Source: Globomyces pollinis-pini
Taxonomy: Eukaryota > Chytridiomycota > Chytridiomycetes > Rhizophydiales > Globomycetaceae
DNA length: 64,000 nucleotides
Assembly: GCA_025399215.1 (NCBI GenBank)
Contig: MU621129.1
Location: 1 to 64,000 of the forward strand
Reading direction: 5' to 3'
The notes below the pieces were generated by a model, which saw only the letters and a list, made by a program, of their open reading frames with translations, was not told where the DNA came from and made no database searches. The position numbers were made by a program, and so were the translations under genes. Shown in pieces: positions 46,098 to 57,760 of this stretch (the first letter of the stretch is position 1; every line of letters starts with the position of its first letter).

Positions 46098-47030
46098 ATG
46101 GATGAATCAGTTAAGTATTTTTTGAACATGACCAAAACATCAGCAAGATCAACACAAACTGCTCTGTCCTTTGTATCTATAATTTATCCAATTGTGTTAT
46201 GGCTTGTTTTATTTGCCTCTTGTAAATACATTCCTACAGATATCAGGCCTTCGATCAAAGTTGAATTGTTACCATATCTGGAATCATTCTTATTCCGTAC
46301 TCTACCTGGTTTTTTATCACTCACTGTGTTTTCTGCCACCATTGGACATTTTATTTTTCCTGATGTGAATTATTGGAAATTTGGTTTAATTCCTGGTGTT
46401 CTATTGGTTCTGGGGGAATTAGTCACGGTTGATCCCATTCCTGTTCTTGACGCTCTACTATTTCTACCATACGGTGTACTATATTACTTGTCTCCAGTGC
46501 TATTTGTAATCTTCTGTCATCTTTACCGAACTACTGATTTGATCCGACCTTATTGTCATGCATTGGGTTGGATGAATGTTGCAGGGGTTGTGACTCAAAT
46601 ACTTATCCCATGTGCTGCTCCTTGGTATAATGACAAGATGGGAAACGAGCCTGCAAATTACTCAATGCCAGGAGATCCAGCTGGTTTAGTGAATGTGGAC
46701 AAGTTGTTTGGAACGGAAATGTACACAACGGCGTTTAACTCATCACCACTCGTGTTTGGGGCATTACCGTCCCTTCATTCTGCCATGGCGGTAATATTTA
46801 CATTCTTCTGCTTTAAGCTGTCCACTAGGCTGGGACTTGGGAGTTTGGTGTACATGTGTTGGATGTGGATGTCTACCATTTACTTTAGACATCATTATAT
46901 GTTTGACCTATACCTTGGAGGAGTCTACGCATTAGTTGCATTTAAGATCTTCTATGTACCAAGCAAGAGTTTTGATAAATCCAGTATATTACCAGTTCAC
47001 AATAAGGATATTAAATCTATCATACTGTAA
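46098..47030 (+). CDS. AUR1: Inositolphosphorylceramide synthase-like (Aur1/PAP2 family)
   Basis: A single exon of 310 residues with about six membrane helices. The PAP2-type catalytic motifs are FGALPSLHSAMAVIF (His nucleophile region) and YFRHHYMFDLYLGG, close to Aur1's FGAFPSLHSG and THHYFVDL. A further conserved stretch is PCAAPWYNDKMG. Aur1 moves phosphoinositol from phosphatidylinositol to ceramide in the Golgi, a fungal and protist reaction. It would use the product of the ceramide synthases earlier in the window. Given the TATA box at 46075, Met11 (46128, MTKTSARSTQ) could be the start. Orthology to Aur1 rather than a related PAP2_3 enzyme is likely but not certain. Confidence 0.82.
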   Translation: MDESVKYFLNMTKTSARSTQTALSFVSIIYPIVLWLVLFASCKYIPTDIRPSIKVELLPYLESFLFRTLPGFLSLTVFSATIGHFIFPDVNYWKFGLIPGVLLVLGELVTVDPIPVLDALLFLPYGVLYYLSPVLFVIFCHLYRTTDLIRPYCHALGWMNVAGVVTQILIPCAAPWYNDKMGNEPANYSMPGDPAGLVNVDKLFGTEMYTTAFNSSPLVFGALPSLHSAMAVIFTFFCFKLSTRLGLGSLVYMCWMWMSTIYFRHHYMFDLYLGGVYALVAFKIFYVPSKSFDKSSILPVHNKDIKSIIL

Positions 47031-47281
47031 AAACGATAGAAAAACACGTATTAATTAATAAAGCATATTATGCAACTAACTATTTCCGATCACGTTAACC
47101 AACACTTCCAAGGCATAGATTGTATCACCTAAGTCCTATTTTAAATTTCCGCTCGATAATTCCGCTCCTGGTGGCACATTCTTGTTTGAGAATCATTCAA
47201 AATAATTCAACCACTCTAGTCCAAATTAGGAAAGTCTATAACAGATTGAGATTTTTTGTTTCTTATTAAAATTAACAACAA

Positions 47282-48333
47282 ATGAATTATTACTGTACGG
47301 GATCTTTCCAATTGATTTGTTTGGCAATTGGTGCATTGGGATCTTGCTGGGTTATCTATTCAACTAAAATGCCCTCTAATCCATTCTCCAAATTCGTCAA
47401 ATTATTGATGCTTACAAATTTGGGTTTAGCTGGTAATTGAACTTAATTGATTGATTCTAGTGTTTTCATTTGTGATGATTGTCGGGTCGTCATTTCTAAC
47501 TCCAAATTCTTTAATCCTATCTTTCATTGCTTTTGTTATTTCATCATTGGTGAGGTTGTTCTATTTGATTTCATTGACAATATCTTGGATACCTTACTAT
47601 ATCGTTTGTAACAGTGGTACTTTTAAATCAATACGTTGGAAGATCATTTTGGGAGTCATTATTTTCATATCATTACTACTTTTTATTATACCAGCTTGGT
47701 TCACTGATATATCGAGGTACATCTTATTAAACTTATATTTTTAGTTTACAAGCAGTTGCGGTTGCAGATAGTTTTTTATTGATCTTGGCCGTGAATTTAA
47801 TGATTTATTTCAATATACAAACCTGGAGAGAATTGCGATCACAGCGGATAGATCGAATGTCAAATCTATCTGGACCTACCTTCCACACTAATGAAGTTTT
47901 CAAACACACTGCAGCAAATATGATGAAAAAGTTCTCTGGAATATTTGCTATCATTGAAATCTTGATTTGGATTCCAACAATTATATATCAACTCATTTAT
48001 GCGTACCATTTAACAGATTTGGAAAAACTAAATTTACCATATGGAATGGTTTTGCTGTATAACATCTCACAAGGCCTCTTTGCTATGAATGGATTCTTTC
48101 ATGCTTGGGGTATCAGTTATTCGTTGAAGAAATGGACTCCAAAAATCAAACCCAAGGTTATTTTACCCAAATCTGATCCACAATCTATCCATAGTCAGCA
48201 CCATGGACAAAATCATCAACAAGTGATGATTCATGAAAATTCACATATCCAATCAATGAAAGCAGAATTATCTGATTTGATCGATTTTGAAGCATCCTTG
48301 GTTCAACCACCAGTAATTGTGAAAGTGGTCTAA
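47282..48333 (+). CDS. Seven-helix membrane protein, receptor-like
   Basis: Three exons encode about 330 residues with seven predicted membrane helices: QLICLAIGALGSCWVIYS, LMLTNLGLAVFSFVMIVG, VRLFYLISLTISWIPYYIV, ILGVIIFISLLLFIIPAW, SFLLILAVNLMIYFNI, FAIIEILIWIPTIIYQLIY and YNISQGLFAMNGFFHAWGI. A basic third inner loop (WRELRSQRIDR) and a hydrophilic His/Gln-rich tail follow. This is the shape of a G-protein-coupled receptor, and the tryptophan and proline near helix 6 fit. I cannot assign a class; cAMP-receptor-like or Git3-like families are possible. Introns are 28 and about 27 nt. Confidence 0.65.
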
Positions 48334-48398
48334 GAAGCTGACTGTATAAAATTATATATTTGTATAGAATCATATTGTTTATTGTTTTGTTTGAGACA

Positions 48399-49555
48399 TC
48401 AGCCAGTTTTTCTGATTTCCTTCAAAATACTCTCAGCCCCCATCTCAAGAAGAACGTTGGCGAGACTAACACCCAATTGCTCAGCAGCAGATACTTGATT
48501 CTCAAACCCTTCGACCAGTTCGGTTTCCAATTCGTGTCGTAATTGCCGACTTCCATCCAATGAAGTTACCGAGCCAATTAACTTGAGTTTTGTCTGGTTA
48601 CATTCAGTAGTGACGCCTAAAGGTACAGAACAACCACCCTCTAATCGCCTCATGAATGACCTCTCACTTGTACAACGCAATAAAGATTCTAAATCAATCA
48701 ATGGTTTAAGGGTTTCAATCTTTTTTGTTAAAGAAAATGTAGTTACCACAGCTGCATCATCCATTCGACACTCGATTCCTAATGCTCCTTGACCAACTGC
48801 ATAAAGCATATGCTCTTTTTCCATAATTTGCGATATCCTGTTATCCCAGCCCATTCGATGTACTCCTGCATATGCCAAAATCAATGCTAAGATTACAAAA
48901 TAGAGTACCATTACCATCATAACCATTTTCTGGATCATCCAATTTCCTTAATCTTTACGTGAACGTTAACTAAGAGTCGATATACCTTGTATTCAAGTTT
49001 CCACGCTATTTTATTTAATTTTCGTGTTTAAATCTTACCATATCTTTAAAAGTTAAATGAGGCAATGTCTTCTTTAACTGAGCAATTCGACGAACAGAAC
49101 TTGACCCAATTACTGAACCAGTTGGTAAATCTTGTAATGTTTTTCCTTGGTTTTTCAAACTCATGATGACAACGTCTCTGTTGAATTAATTGGATAATAA
49201 ATCACCTTGGATCTTCCCTCTTCATAATTGCTGCTAAAAACATCCCATCGGGTAAAGTTGTAGGAACATCTACAAATTAGATAAAATATCAGATACCTTT
49301 CAGTGAATGTACAACTAAATCTACTGATTTCTCACATAACGCAACCTCTAGCTCTTTAGTGAATAAGGCTTTAGTTCCAATTTTGTTTAAAGCAATATCT
49401 TGAATTTGGTCACCAGTAGTAGTCATTCCATTGATGGTAAAATTAATGGATGGATACAAATCTTGCAATGTTTTTTGAACATGATGAGCTTGAATAAGGG
49501 CCAACTGGGACTCTCTTGTTCCTATCACAATAGTTTTCGGTGATGAAATGTTCAT
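48399..49555 (-). CDS. HEM3: Porphobilinogen deaminase (hydroxymethylbilane synthase)
   Basis: Enzyme of haem synthesis that joins four porphobilinogens. It begins [20 protein letters not shown] with the GTRxSxLAL motif and continues [38 protein letters not shown] and [26 protein letters not shown] contains the cysteine that carries the dipyrromethane cofactor. Six or so introns of 25-35 nt, including one of 28 nt inside [11 protein letters not shown]. Length (about 330 residues after splicing) is normal. Start is the first ATG of the GTRESQ exon. Confidence 0.93.
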
Positions 49556-49626
49556 TTGAAAAAAGAAAATGAGAGTCGTGTCGAACTCAATGGTGGAGAT
49601 ACTTACCATAAGAATTTATAAAAATA

Positions 49627-50648
49627 TTATTTTTGCTCTTTATTTAAAGTTGCCAATATATCGGAGATGAGAGAGACTCTTTTGGTTTCTCGAATGAACG
49701 GATTAGACGATGATTTGCTGTTGTCGCTTGTAGAAGAAGTTGAAACTCCTGAATAAACTTGATTAGGGTTTTTAGTTGTTAAATGAATAACTGGTTCCCC
49801 TTTGGAATTATGATAAGCAGATTCAACCCAGAACTAGATATTAAACTATTAATTATTACTTCATGTTCAGTATCCCGTAGCTTTGATTGATCTCCAGTCA
49901 AAGCAGAGTAAAGAGCTTTAGAGTTATATGAATCTTGGTAGTTTGCTGTAGCTTTGAAACCTTGAACACCAACTTCCAAAACATTTTTGGCTCTATTGAT
50001 TCCTAGAATTCTTCCAATCACCTTCACTTGTGGGTCGGGTTGTGTAGTGGTTGAATAGACGATAGGGAATATTTTTGATGGATAAGTTGGTAATTTATTG
50101 AGACCTACCAATTAATTCTATAGAAAATACCTAATGCAGAATTCCATGAAGTCTCATCTGCTTTCTTTAACTTAATAGATTCCAAGAACGAAGGGCGAAG
50201 AGATTTTGCATAGTTTAACCATGCGGTCCATTCCGATTTATCCAATAAACTTAATGGTTTCATTGGAACTTTCTGAAAAACGTTAAGCAATTGTTGATTA
50301 CATGTGAATTAGTATCAAAGTTGTAGGAACAAGATAAAAATTCATCTTTTGCACTGTCTGGCATTTGTCTTGGTGTTGGAAACAATTCCTTCCATCTAGC
50401 CAAAGAATCCACTCTATACTGCCCTGATTCTACCTATAAATAGGTTTAATAATATTTTGAAATACTTTAGCAGTTTTAAATTGTTTTTGATCGTAAATTG
50501 GAACTTGAATGAATTTATGAGGAACTTTCATAGTATGCTTTAATCCCCATTCTCCTTGCCTTCTCAACTCCTTTGTGGTTTTGATTACTTGGTTTTTCCC
50601 TAGAGAAACGAATGCAGACTGTCTTAGTTGATGTGCGAATGAATCCAT
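49627..50648 (-). CDS. Probable mitochondrial small ribosomal subunit protein (Mrp51-like)
   Basis: Four exons with short introns. Near the start is QGEWGLKHTMKVPHKFIQV, the GEWGLK(R/H)xxP pattern of yeast Mrp51 (bS1m) homologues; then LLDKSEWTAWLNYAKSLRP and KVIGRILGINRAKNVLEVGV, ending in a Ser/Thr-rich tail. If right, it belongs to the mitochondrial 37S subunit. The match is by the amino motif and general layout only, so the name is tentative. The ATG at 50648 gives MDSFAHQLRQSAF; an in-frame ATG at 50684 would add 12 residues. Confidence 0.6.
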
Positions 50649-50765
50649 ATTTAACGTGAAAAAAAAAGACAATTTGGAATTCATACTAAACAGGAGCTTG
50701 AATAAAAGGATTTAGGGAAGCAAATAAATACAAGAAAATAAGAACAATGAAAGCGAAAGATTGTA

Positions 50766-52885
50766 TTAAAAACAAATAAATTTCTTAACTTGTTCCTTTA
50801 GCTTGTCAAAAACAGTAGATTTCTCATTCTGTAGGTTAATTGCATTGTAATCAATGGTCATACGTGGTTGGTAATCAAACATCTTCAAGTAAAATGCTAA
50901 TTCCAATTCAAATGTTCGTTGAATGTTCTCACCCTTTCGGAAGCCATGCCCTTCACCTTCAAACACATAGTACTCATGATAGAGTCCTTGTTTTTTGAGC
51001 GATTCGACAATGGATTCAGCTTGACTGGGTGGTACAACTGCATCAATAGATCCTTGAAGAATCAATAACGGTGATTTCATTTGATCCCTAACATCAACAA
51101 AAAAGTGTTCAATTTACACAAAGTTAATTGGGGATCTGTTGTAATAAACTTCAGGGATCTCTTCTAAAGATCCACCCACTAAGCCATTCAAATAATGAGA
51201 TTCAAACTTATGAGTTGTTCCAGCCAACAACTTTAAGTCAGACACTCCATAGTGTGAAGTACCAGCAGTGAATACCTCAGGGCGATATGCCAAGCAACTC
51301 AATGCCAAATAACCACCAGCAGATCCTCCAGTGACAAAAAGTCGTTTACGGTCCGCTAATCCCGCTTGATTCAGGTAAAGAGCAGCAGAACAAGTATCCT
51401 CAACGTCTACAACACCCCATTGACCATTTAATCGATCGCTATTCATATTAATTTATTGAAAAATACCGATATTTGGTACCATAATTTGAAGATCCACCAT
51501 AGTTTACCTCCGCAAACGCAAATCCTCTCGTGGTGTAGTATTGAATGGAGAGTGACAAACCAGCAGATGTGTGTGAAGTAGGACCTCCATGGCATCTTAT
51601 AATACACGGTGGCAATTCATTTGCCAAACCAACATAACCAGGATTTTTAGGAGGATAATAAATCAAATGAACATCTTCTTTTGATTCAGATGACTGGAAT
51701 TTGATGTACTGATGGGTTGAAAAAAATTCAGGATCAATGGAAGTATGTGTAGATACTCGGATAGCTAAAGGCTCTTTTGTGGTAATGCTGGCAGAGTATA
51801 AGGAAGTGAATTTTGTTGCTGTGCTGGAAATAAAAGTTATACGTCCAGCTAAACCATTGTGTGATGGGACAGTTCTAACTTGTGTTACATTGGTAAACTC
51901 AGTGGTCCATTTCTGAACTTCCTTTGTTGTAGGATTTATGATTGCTAATACTGGTTCACCATTATCAGTGTATACAGCAACAATAGTACCGTCTGATAAT
52001 AAATCATAGGTAGAACTAGTGTTAGTGACTAATTTCTTACTCTCCCAACATCCAAGCAGGCTGAGAATATTCATATGGACCGTTTGTAATGGCTTCTATT
52101 TTTTTAGATGCGGTGCTATATTCCATAATGTTATTCCAACCACTACTGTCACTGGCAAAATAAAGGTTGGTTGCTGAACTCCATACAATTGATGAAATTC
52201 CCTCAGTGTTTGATTTGGTGATTCTAGAGGCGTTGAAAATAGCTTTATCTCTAAATTCGGCAACATATAAAGCAGAAGCATTCCATTGCATCGACGGGTG
52301 ATTCCAGCTAATCCAAGCTAACTGATTCCCATCACTTGAAAACCTTGGGCAGGTGTAAAAGTCTTCTCCAGAACATATATCAGAAATTGATTTTGAATCA
52401 AAATCAATTAATGCAAGTGAATTCTTTACATTTTCACGATCTGAATGATCTTCACAAATTGCAACAGCAAATTTTAAAGATGGATGAATATCAAAATCGG
52501 CATATCGTTTTCCATCTTGTCCATCATTTAACTTGATTATGTTTGCCTGAGAATCACGAAGGTATAACTGCTTTGTTGCTTCCACGTAAATTATAATACC
52601 ATCTAATGCAGCCAAAGGAGCACCACCATATTCATGAATGCCAGTCGTGCAATCCTTGATAAAATCCAATTCGGTGAGAATATTCTCAGAGTCAGCATCA
52701 TTAAGTTGCTTTAAGGTTGACTTCAAAACTGCTGATCTCCCTTGTTCATCAGGTCTTCCTTCAACAACATACAAATCACCAGTAACTTTATCTACATAGG
52801 TAGAGCTAAGGCTTTTTGATGCTTTTGTTAAAGATTCTGCTGATATTGGAGAATCCCAGGTACCAAATGATTTTGTAACTGCCAT
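50766..52885 (-). CDS. Prolyl-oligopeptidase family (S9C) peptidase
   Basis: About 670 residues from four exons. The amino two-thirds is a beta-propeller-like region (WDSPISAESLTKASKSLSST, GIHEYGGAPLAALDG, CPRFSSDGNQLAWISWNHP). The alpha/beta hydrolase part has CHGGPTSHTSAGLSLSIQY, the nucleophile elbow GGSAGGYLAL, the acid DAVVPPSQAE and the histidine GEGHGFR, so the triad is complete. This is the acylaminoacyl-peptidase/dipeptidyl-aminopeptidase S9C type, probably cytosolic as there is no signal peptide. Introns are 28-31 nt, one in KY-RDRLNG. A single long first exon (282 codons) has no break. Confidence 0.9.
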
Positions 52886-53285
52886 AAAAAATATAAAAAA
52901 GAAGTAAAATAATTCTGTCCTTGGTTCAGTTACACAAACTGTTCACATGCCACTTCAAAGAAACGGTAGTATGTGGTAGGTTGAACCAATTTAGTGAATG
53001 GATAAACCGATGAAACCAAACACAAATAAAATGTGTTGTAAAAATCTGAATTGAATTTTAATTCTAATGAAGGAGTTTGAAAGGAATAGACTTTTATGTG
53101 TATATTTTACAATTTTTGACCTGCGCGTATACTGGTCAACTATCGATACTAGAAAATGACACGAATTGATATTAATTCTGTAAATACCAAAAAATTAAAT
53201 GTAACTTTGTTTCAAATGCCTCTCATCTTAGGAAATCAATTCAATAAAACGCGACTCAAATAGACTTTTAATCCAAGAGACGGGA
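52886..53285. promoter_or_regulatory. Divergent promoter region
   Basis: A 400-bp AT-rich gap between the S9 peptidase start and the small gene at 53286. I see no coding exon, TATA consensus or repeat. Confidence 0.35.
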
Positions 53286-53717
53286 ATGCCTAACCAAACC
53301 ACCAGAAACCAATTAATAAAATTGACTGGAAAGCCTAAACAAGCACTAGAAATTTCGAATGAGAACATTCGAAAGAAATTCACGTTATTTTGGTACAATG
53401 AATATGTTTGGCTGAAGCATCAAGTTCAATTGGTAAGTATACAATGTTAATCATGTTTAGCATATTAAAAATTCAAAGCACCTTAAAGAAAAACAGATTG
53501 AAAAGACTTTGAAGACTGTTGGTAACTTATTATTAGAGCGCTGGGATAAAATACCCCAGATATTGACGTTTGACATGAATGAAATAATCTGTAATTATCA
53601 TAGGTAGTCGAGCTCTAAACATTAACGTGTAGAATAACGTTTCGAGCAAGAAAACTCTGCCATCGTTACAACTCATTTAGAATGAATGAACAAAAAAAAT
53701 TGAAAGAAATGAATTGA
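53286..53717 (+). CDS. Small basic protein of unknown function
   Basis: Three exons (53286-53432, 53461-53603, 53633-53717) join exactly in frame over introns of 28 and 29 nt, giving 124 residues. That the frame is kept over two typical introns is good evidence for a real gene. The protein is basic with aromatic residues (KKFTLFWYNEYVWLKHQVQL) and a carboxy stretch NYH-RITFRARKLCHRYNSF. I do not recognise it. It precedes the PDE9-like gene on the same strand. Confidence 0.6.
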
Positions 53718-53973
53718 GAAAAATTTACTAATAGATTGTTTGGTTTTAACTTTTCTGATCTTACATACCGCGATTTACATATAACTATTAAGAAATGCAA
53801 TACGTTAACTGTACAAATACTTGATAACTTAATACATTTAAACATTCATATAAACGCGAATGACGTCTATAAGTTGCCGATCCTTTGTTCACTTTCTACG
53901 CTGGTGTTTAGGCAAAGTGACGTGATGTGAAAAAGTTTACCAACTAACAAAAGAAGCTATTCCACAAGATAAC

Positions 53974-55638
53974 ATGGGCGGAACGAATTATTTACCAGCT
54001 CTAGGTGCTCAAGCTATCGTGAAGAATTCGGTCTTATCTGACCCGACGACGGACTCAAAGCATGATTTACATGAAGTGTATTTTGAATGGAATGATTCAA
54101 TTGAGCGAATCATGTTGACTATGGATACCACTTCAGCGGAATTAGAATATACACTTTTTTCATTATGTGGTATCTCTCCATCAATTGCAAAATCAAAAGG
54201 TTTGGTTATTAGCATATGGGAAAAAGATAATCAGATTATTGGACCATTAGATCCAAACACTGCTCAGAACGCATATAAAATTGTTCTTAATGAAAGTAAA
54301 TGAATAATGACGCATTAACTATCCCAGATATTAATTCTGACAGTCAAACTGCAATCTATCAAGAACTACGTGATTTAAGCAGTTCTTTAGCAGCAATGGT
54401 AAATAGCAAAATGTTAAAAAAGACTAGGATATTGATAAACTTCAGTTCGATGGTACAACTTATCGATGCAGTAACTTTGAACCAAAACAACACCCAAGAT
54501 ATAAATTTTCCAAATCTGTCAAGGAGCAGCTTAAAACACCAACGTTCAATAACTGGGAATGGTCTGAAAATGAATTAGTCTCGTTGGTTTTTGAAATGTA
54601 CAATAGTCTAAACTTGCTGGATAAATTCCAAATCGAACCTGATACACTATACAGTTTTATCAGTAAAGTTAAAGAACATTATCAAAACAATCCTTTCCAT
54701 AACTTTCAGCATGGTTTTTGCGTAACGCAGATGGTAAGCATCATTGTCTTAATTCGTACAAAGGCGTATAGTATCATCCACGTTTCTGGTATAAAAGACG
54801 TTTTGACAGATCTGGAAAAGTTAACTCTGCTTACTGCTTGTCTAGGCCACGGTAACTCATCATTTTATTCATCTTTAGATACTGATCATCCTGGTTACAA
54901 TAACGCATACCAGATTAATGGTAAAATTAACCATAAATAGCTAATGATTAGCAAAGACTGATTTAGCTATCATATACAATGATCAAGCACCACTGGAAAA
55001 CCATCACTGTGGTAATTACACTGTATTATTCATATAATAGCGATGCTTTTTGCCATCCTTGGTCTGGATCATTGTAACATCTTGAAAAATTTGGAAGTAA
55101 CACAATTCTCTATTGTAAGAAAAGGTATTATTCGTTGTATTATGGCAACCGATATGGCTAAACATGGGGAACTATTATCAGCCTTCAACAAACTTATTCC
55201 GCAATTCTCATTTGAAGATGCCGAACATCGTATTCAAGTACATTGCTATTTGGTTCACTTTTTAGTTGTTGTCAACTGTGGTTAAATGTGCGGATGTATC
55301 AACAGAAGTTCGACCACCAGCAGTAGCAGGTTTGATTATTTTTTAAATTGATTACAAGATGTATGGGTGAATAGACTGTTAGAAGAATTCTTTTGCCAAT
55401 CTGATCGAGAAAAATTTGAAGGGTTACCAACATTACCGTTCATGGATCGTGACAAGGTTACGAAACCTGGTGCCCAAATAGGGTACATATTCTATTGTAT
55501 TGATATGTTAGGTTTTTGTCATTTGTAGTTGTTCCATTGTATGAAAGTCTTGGAAAACTCTATCCATGTATTGATGCTGACTTGATCCAACCTATTAAAC
55601 GATCATTAGATTATTATAAATCCTTGGACAAAAAATAG
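53974..55638 (+). CDS. PDE9A: Cyclic-nucleotide phosphodiesterase, PDE9 type
   Basis: About seven exons give a full-length class I phosphodiesterase. The catalytic part has [56 protein letters not shown], and [18 protein letters not shown] with the nucleotide-binding glutamine. The amino part ([16 protein letters not shown]..., [15 protein letters not shown]) aligns with the PDE9A amino domain (DIDGRIQKVIFS...SIDPTMPAN), and both begin MG. PDE9 enzymes favour cGMP. Introns are 25-32 nt; one splits the metal-binding H-D pair. Zoospores of some early fungi use cGMP in light responses, which this could serve (inference). It stops 41 bp from the converging TMEM209 gene. Confidence 0.87.
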
Positions 55639-55679
55639 TGATGTCAATAAAAGACAATGATATCGATATTGAAGTTTAT

Positions 55680-57510
55680 TTATTTGGACATTAAAATCGA
55701 TAGCAAATCAATTGCTTTTCCTCCTAAATTCAACAATCTATAGATAAGTACAAAAACTCTAATATTTACCCCAAATAACCACCATCTTTTATCTTGATAT
55801 GGTATACAAACAGTGACAATGTATCAAACAAATTATTTCGACCCTACTGTAAAAGTATTTAAATCTACCATTGCAACATCAAGAATATTATTATCAACTA
55901 ATAACTGGAAATGTGGAGGGGACTTTGTTGATTGTCTGATTCGAATTCTTGACATTTGTCCTATAATTTTAACAATTTAAACGTTTACGAGGTTTTAATG
56001 AATCTAAAAAGTAATTGTTTGTGAATGGATGATATGGATCTGGACCAAATCCTTCACAAGGAAATTTTTCATCCATGAATCGACAAAAGAGTGTCATAAC
56101 AAGCTGAAATTAGTTTCATAAAATATACTAAAGCATCCGATGGGAATTGATCTGACCATGAAGAATCTTTAGGTGCTTCTCCAGAGTTCCATTTAAAATT
56201 AATCAAACATGGTCCTTGGGCTAATTTTTTAATACGATGAACAATATAGGAACGACAGTTGAAATCTTTTATAGTCAGATATCTATCAATGGCCAATCTT
56301 TCGATCACATAGGGTTCCTTTGAACATTAGTGTAACCAATTCAAACACCTTTCCATGAGCGTTCTTTAAATCATTTAATGTGGAAAATTTCTGTTGAGTA
56401 TTTTGTTGGCCCCCAAACCCAGTATTGGTGCTTCCAAATCCACCAAAAGGATTAGTGGTAGTAGTAGCTGCGTTTGCCGTAGTATTTGGGCTTTCTACAT
56501 ACGTCGCCAATTCACAAGTAAGGTGACCCAATTGATTTTGATTGAATAATTCATCCACTGATGTTATTCGATCAGACAATTTTTGCAACACATGTTTAGA
56601 TAACCACTTTGATAATGAACGCTATTAATGATACCTTTCTCATATTTTCTGACCAACTGTTTATAAACATTTCAGCTTTATAATTTTGAATTGTCTAAGA
56701 TAGTTGAACTTACTAAGAAACATACCTGTTCAGCAGAAGTAAATTTAAATCCTTGTTCAACCTAAATCGTTAGTAATACAAAGACTATTACAATTTCTTT
56801 GCGGACAGGAGATTGGGTTGGTTTGATAGATGACAAGAATTGGTGGGGTAAGGTAATAGGGGCCGTTAAATGGTTCAACTCTACAGTATTGGCATTTGGA
56901 TATACTATTGATGAATAACTTATATCGTACAATTTTCATTTTCTCGAAGGTTGTTAAATCTGATTGTGTTGGGAGAACTTTTGATTTTTGGAGACACTAC
57001 TATTAGTCAATGATTCTAGTACTTGGAGATGATCTAAGAAACAGATTCCGAACTTGTTTGATGTTGGGAGAGTACTAATCGCGGTTACTATTGAAGGTAA
57101 TGATACTTGATATGGTGATTGATCATAATTCACACTGTGAATATCATGCAATTAATATAAAGAAATCATACGTATTTAATAATCTGGTTGGAGTTTTCTA
57201 AAAGTCAATTGAATGGTAAAATGGTACGGGTGCTATTGGAGGTTTTTGAACAGTAATCTGATCCTTTGGAGGAGGATAAAAGAATAGCCAAGCGATAGAT
57301 AGAATATTTGAGAGAGCGATTGAGACCAGTATAATCCAAGCACTCCCTACAGTATTAGTGAAATTGAATACAGATATAATTTGAATGATGAGCAAAGTAC
57401 AATACTACCGTAGCAGCGATTATTAAGATGATCGACTGTTGTAGTAAGTTGATATGAGACTCTCTCAAGACTGAATTTGCTCTTATTAAAAACAACTTTG
57501 AGATTGACAT
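55680..57510 (-). CDS. TMEM209: TMEM209-like nuclear envelope protein (CYB561N domain)
   Basis: About nine exons were joined. The amino part has two membrane helices (LLQQSIILIIAATVVLYFA and AWIILVSIALSNILSIAWLF). The middle is disordered and includes NPFGGFGSTNTGFGGQQN. The conserved part follows: HRIKKLAQGPCLINFKWNSG, LFCRFMDEKFPC, SPPHFQLLVDNNILDVAM-GRNNLFDTLSLFVYHIKIKDGGYLG and LLNLGGKAIDLLSIL. These match human TMEM209 almost segment for segment (RIKELAEGGCMSEFNWN, PPHYELI, GRNNMFHTLLMFLYIIK, NLGLSGVNILWIF). The human protein sits at the nuclear envelope with Nup205. The last four short introns must be removed to reach this end at 55680; otherwise the frame stops at 55969. Confidence 0.87.
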
Positions 57511-57760
57511 TAAAAAGAAAAATCCATACGTTATTGGATACCAATGCAGTAACTAATTACCATTACATTGTACATGTTAGTAGTATTTAATTAGACCATA
57601 AAGTATTTAATGATCCATAATTCCAAACAATTTACAAATGGATATTTATTACCATTCAAATACTTGCTTGGAATCCTTTAATAAAGTATTTGGATTCATT
57701 GGCATCTGTATTCTTACATAAGCATTTTTTACTCTCTTCGATTTTTCCACTTCTTTCAAA

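Noticed and set aside
55969..55971. In-frame stop taken as the end of the TMEM209 gene
   Set aside because: Removing the short introns downstream recovers the conserved carboxy half (PPHFQLL, GRNNLFDTL, LLNLGGKAID).
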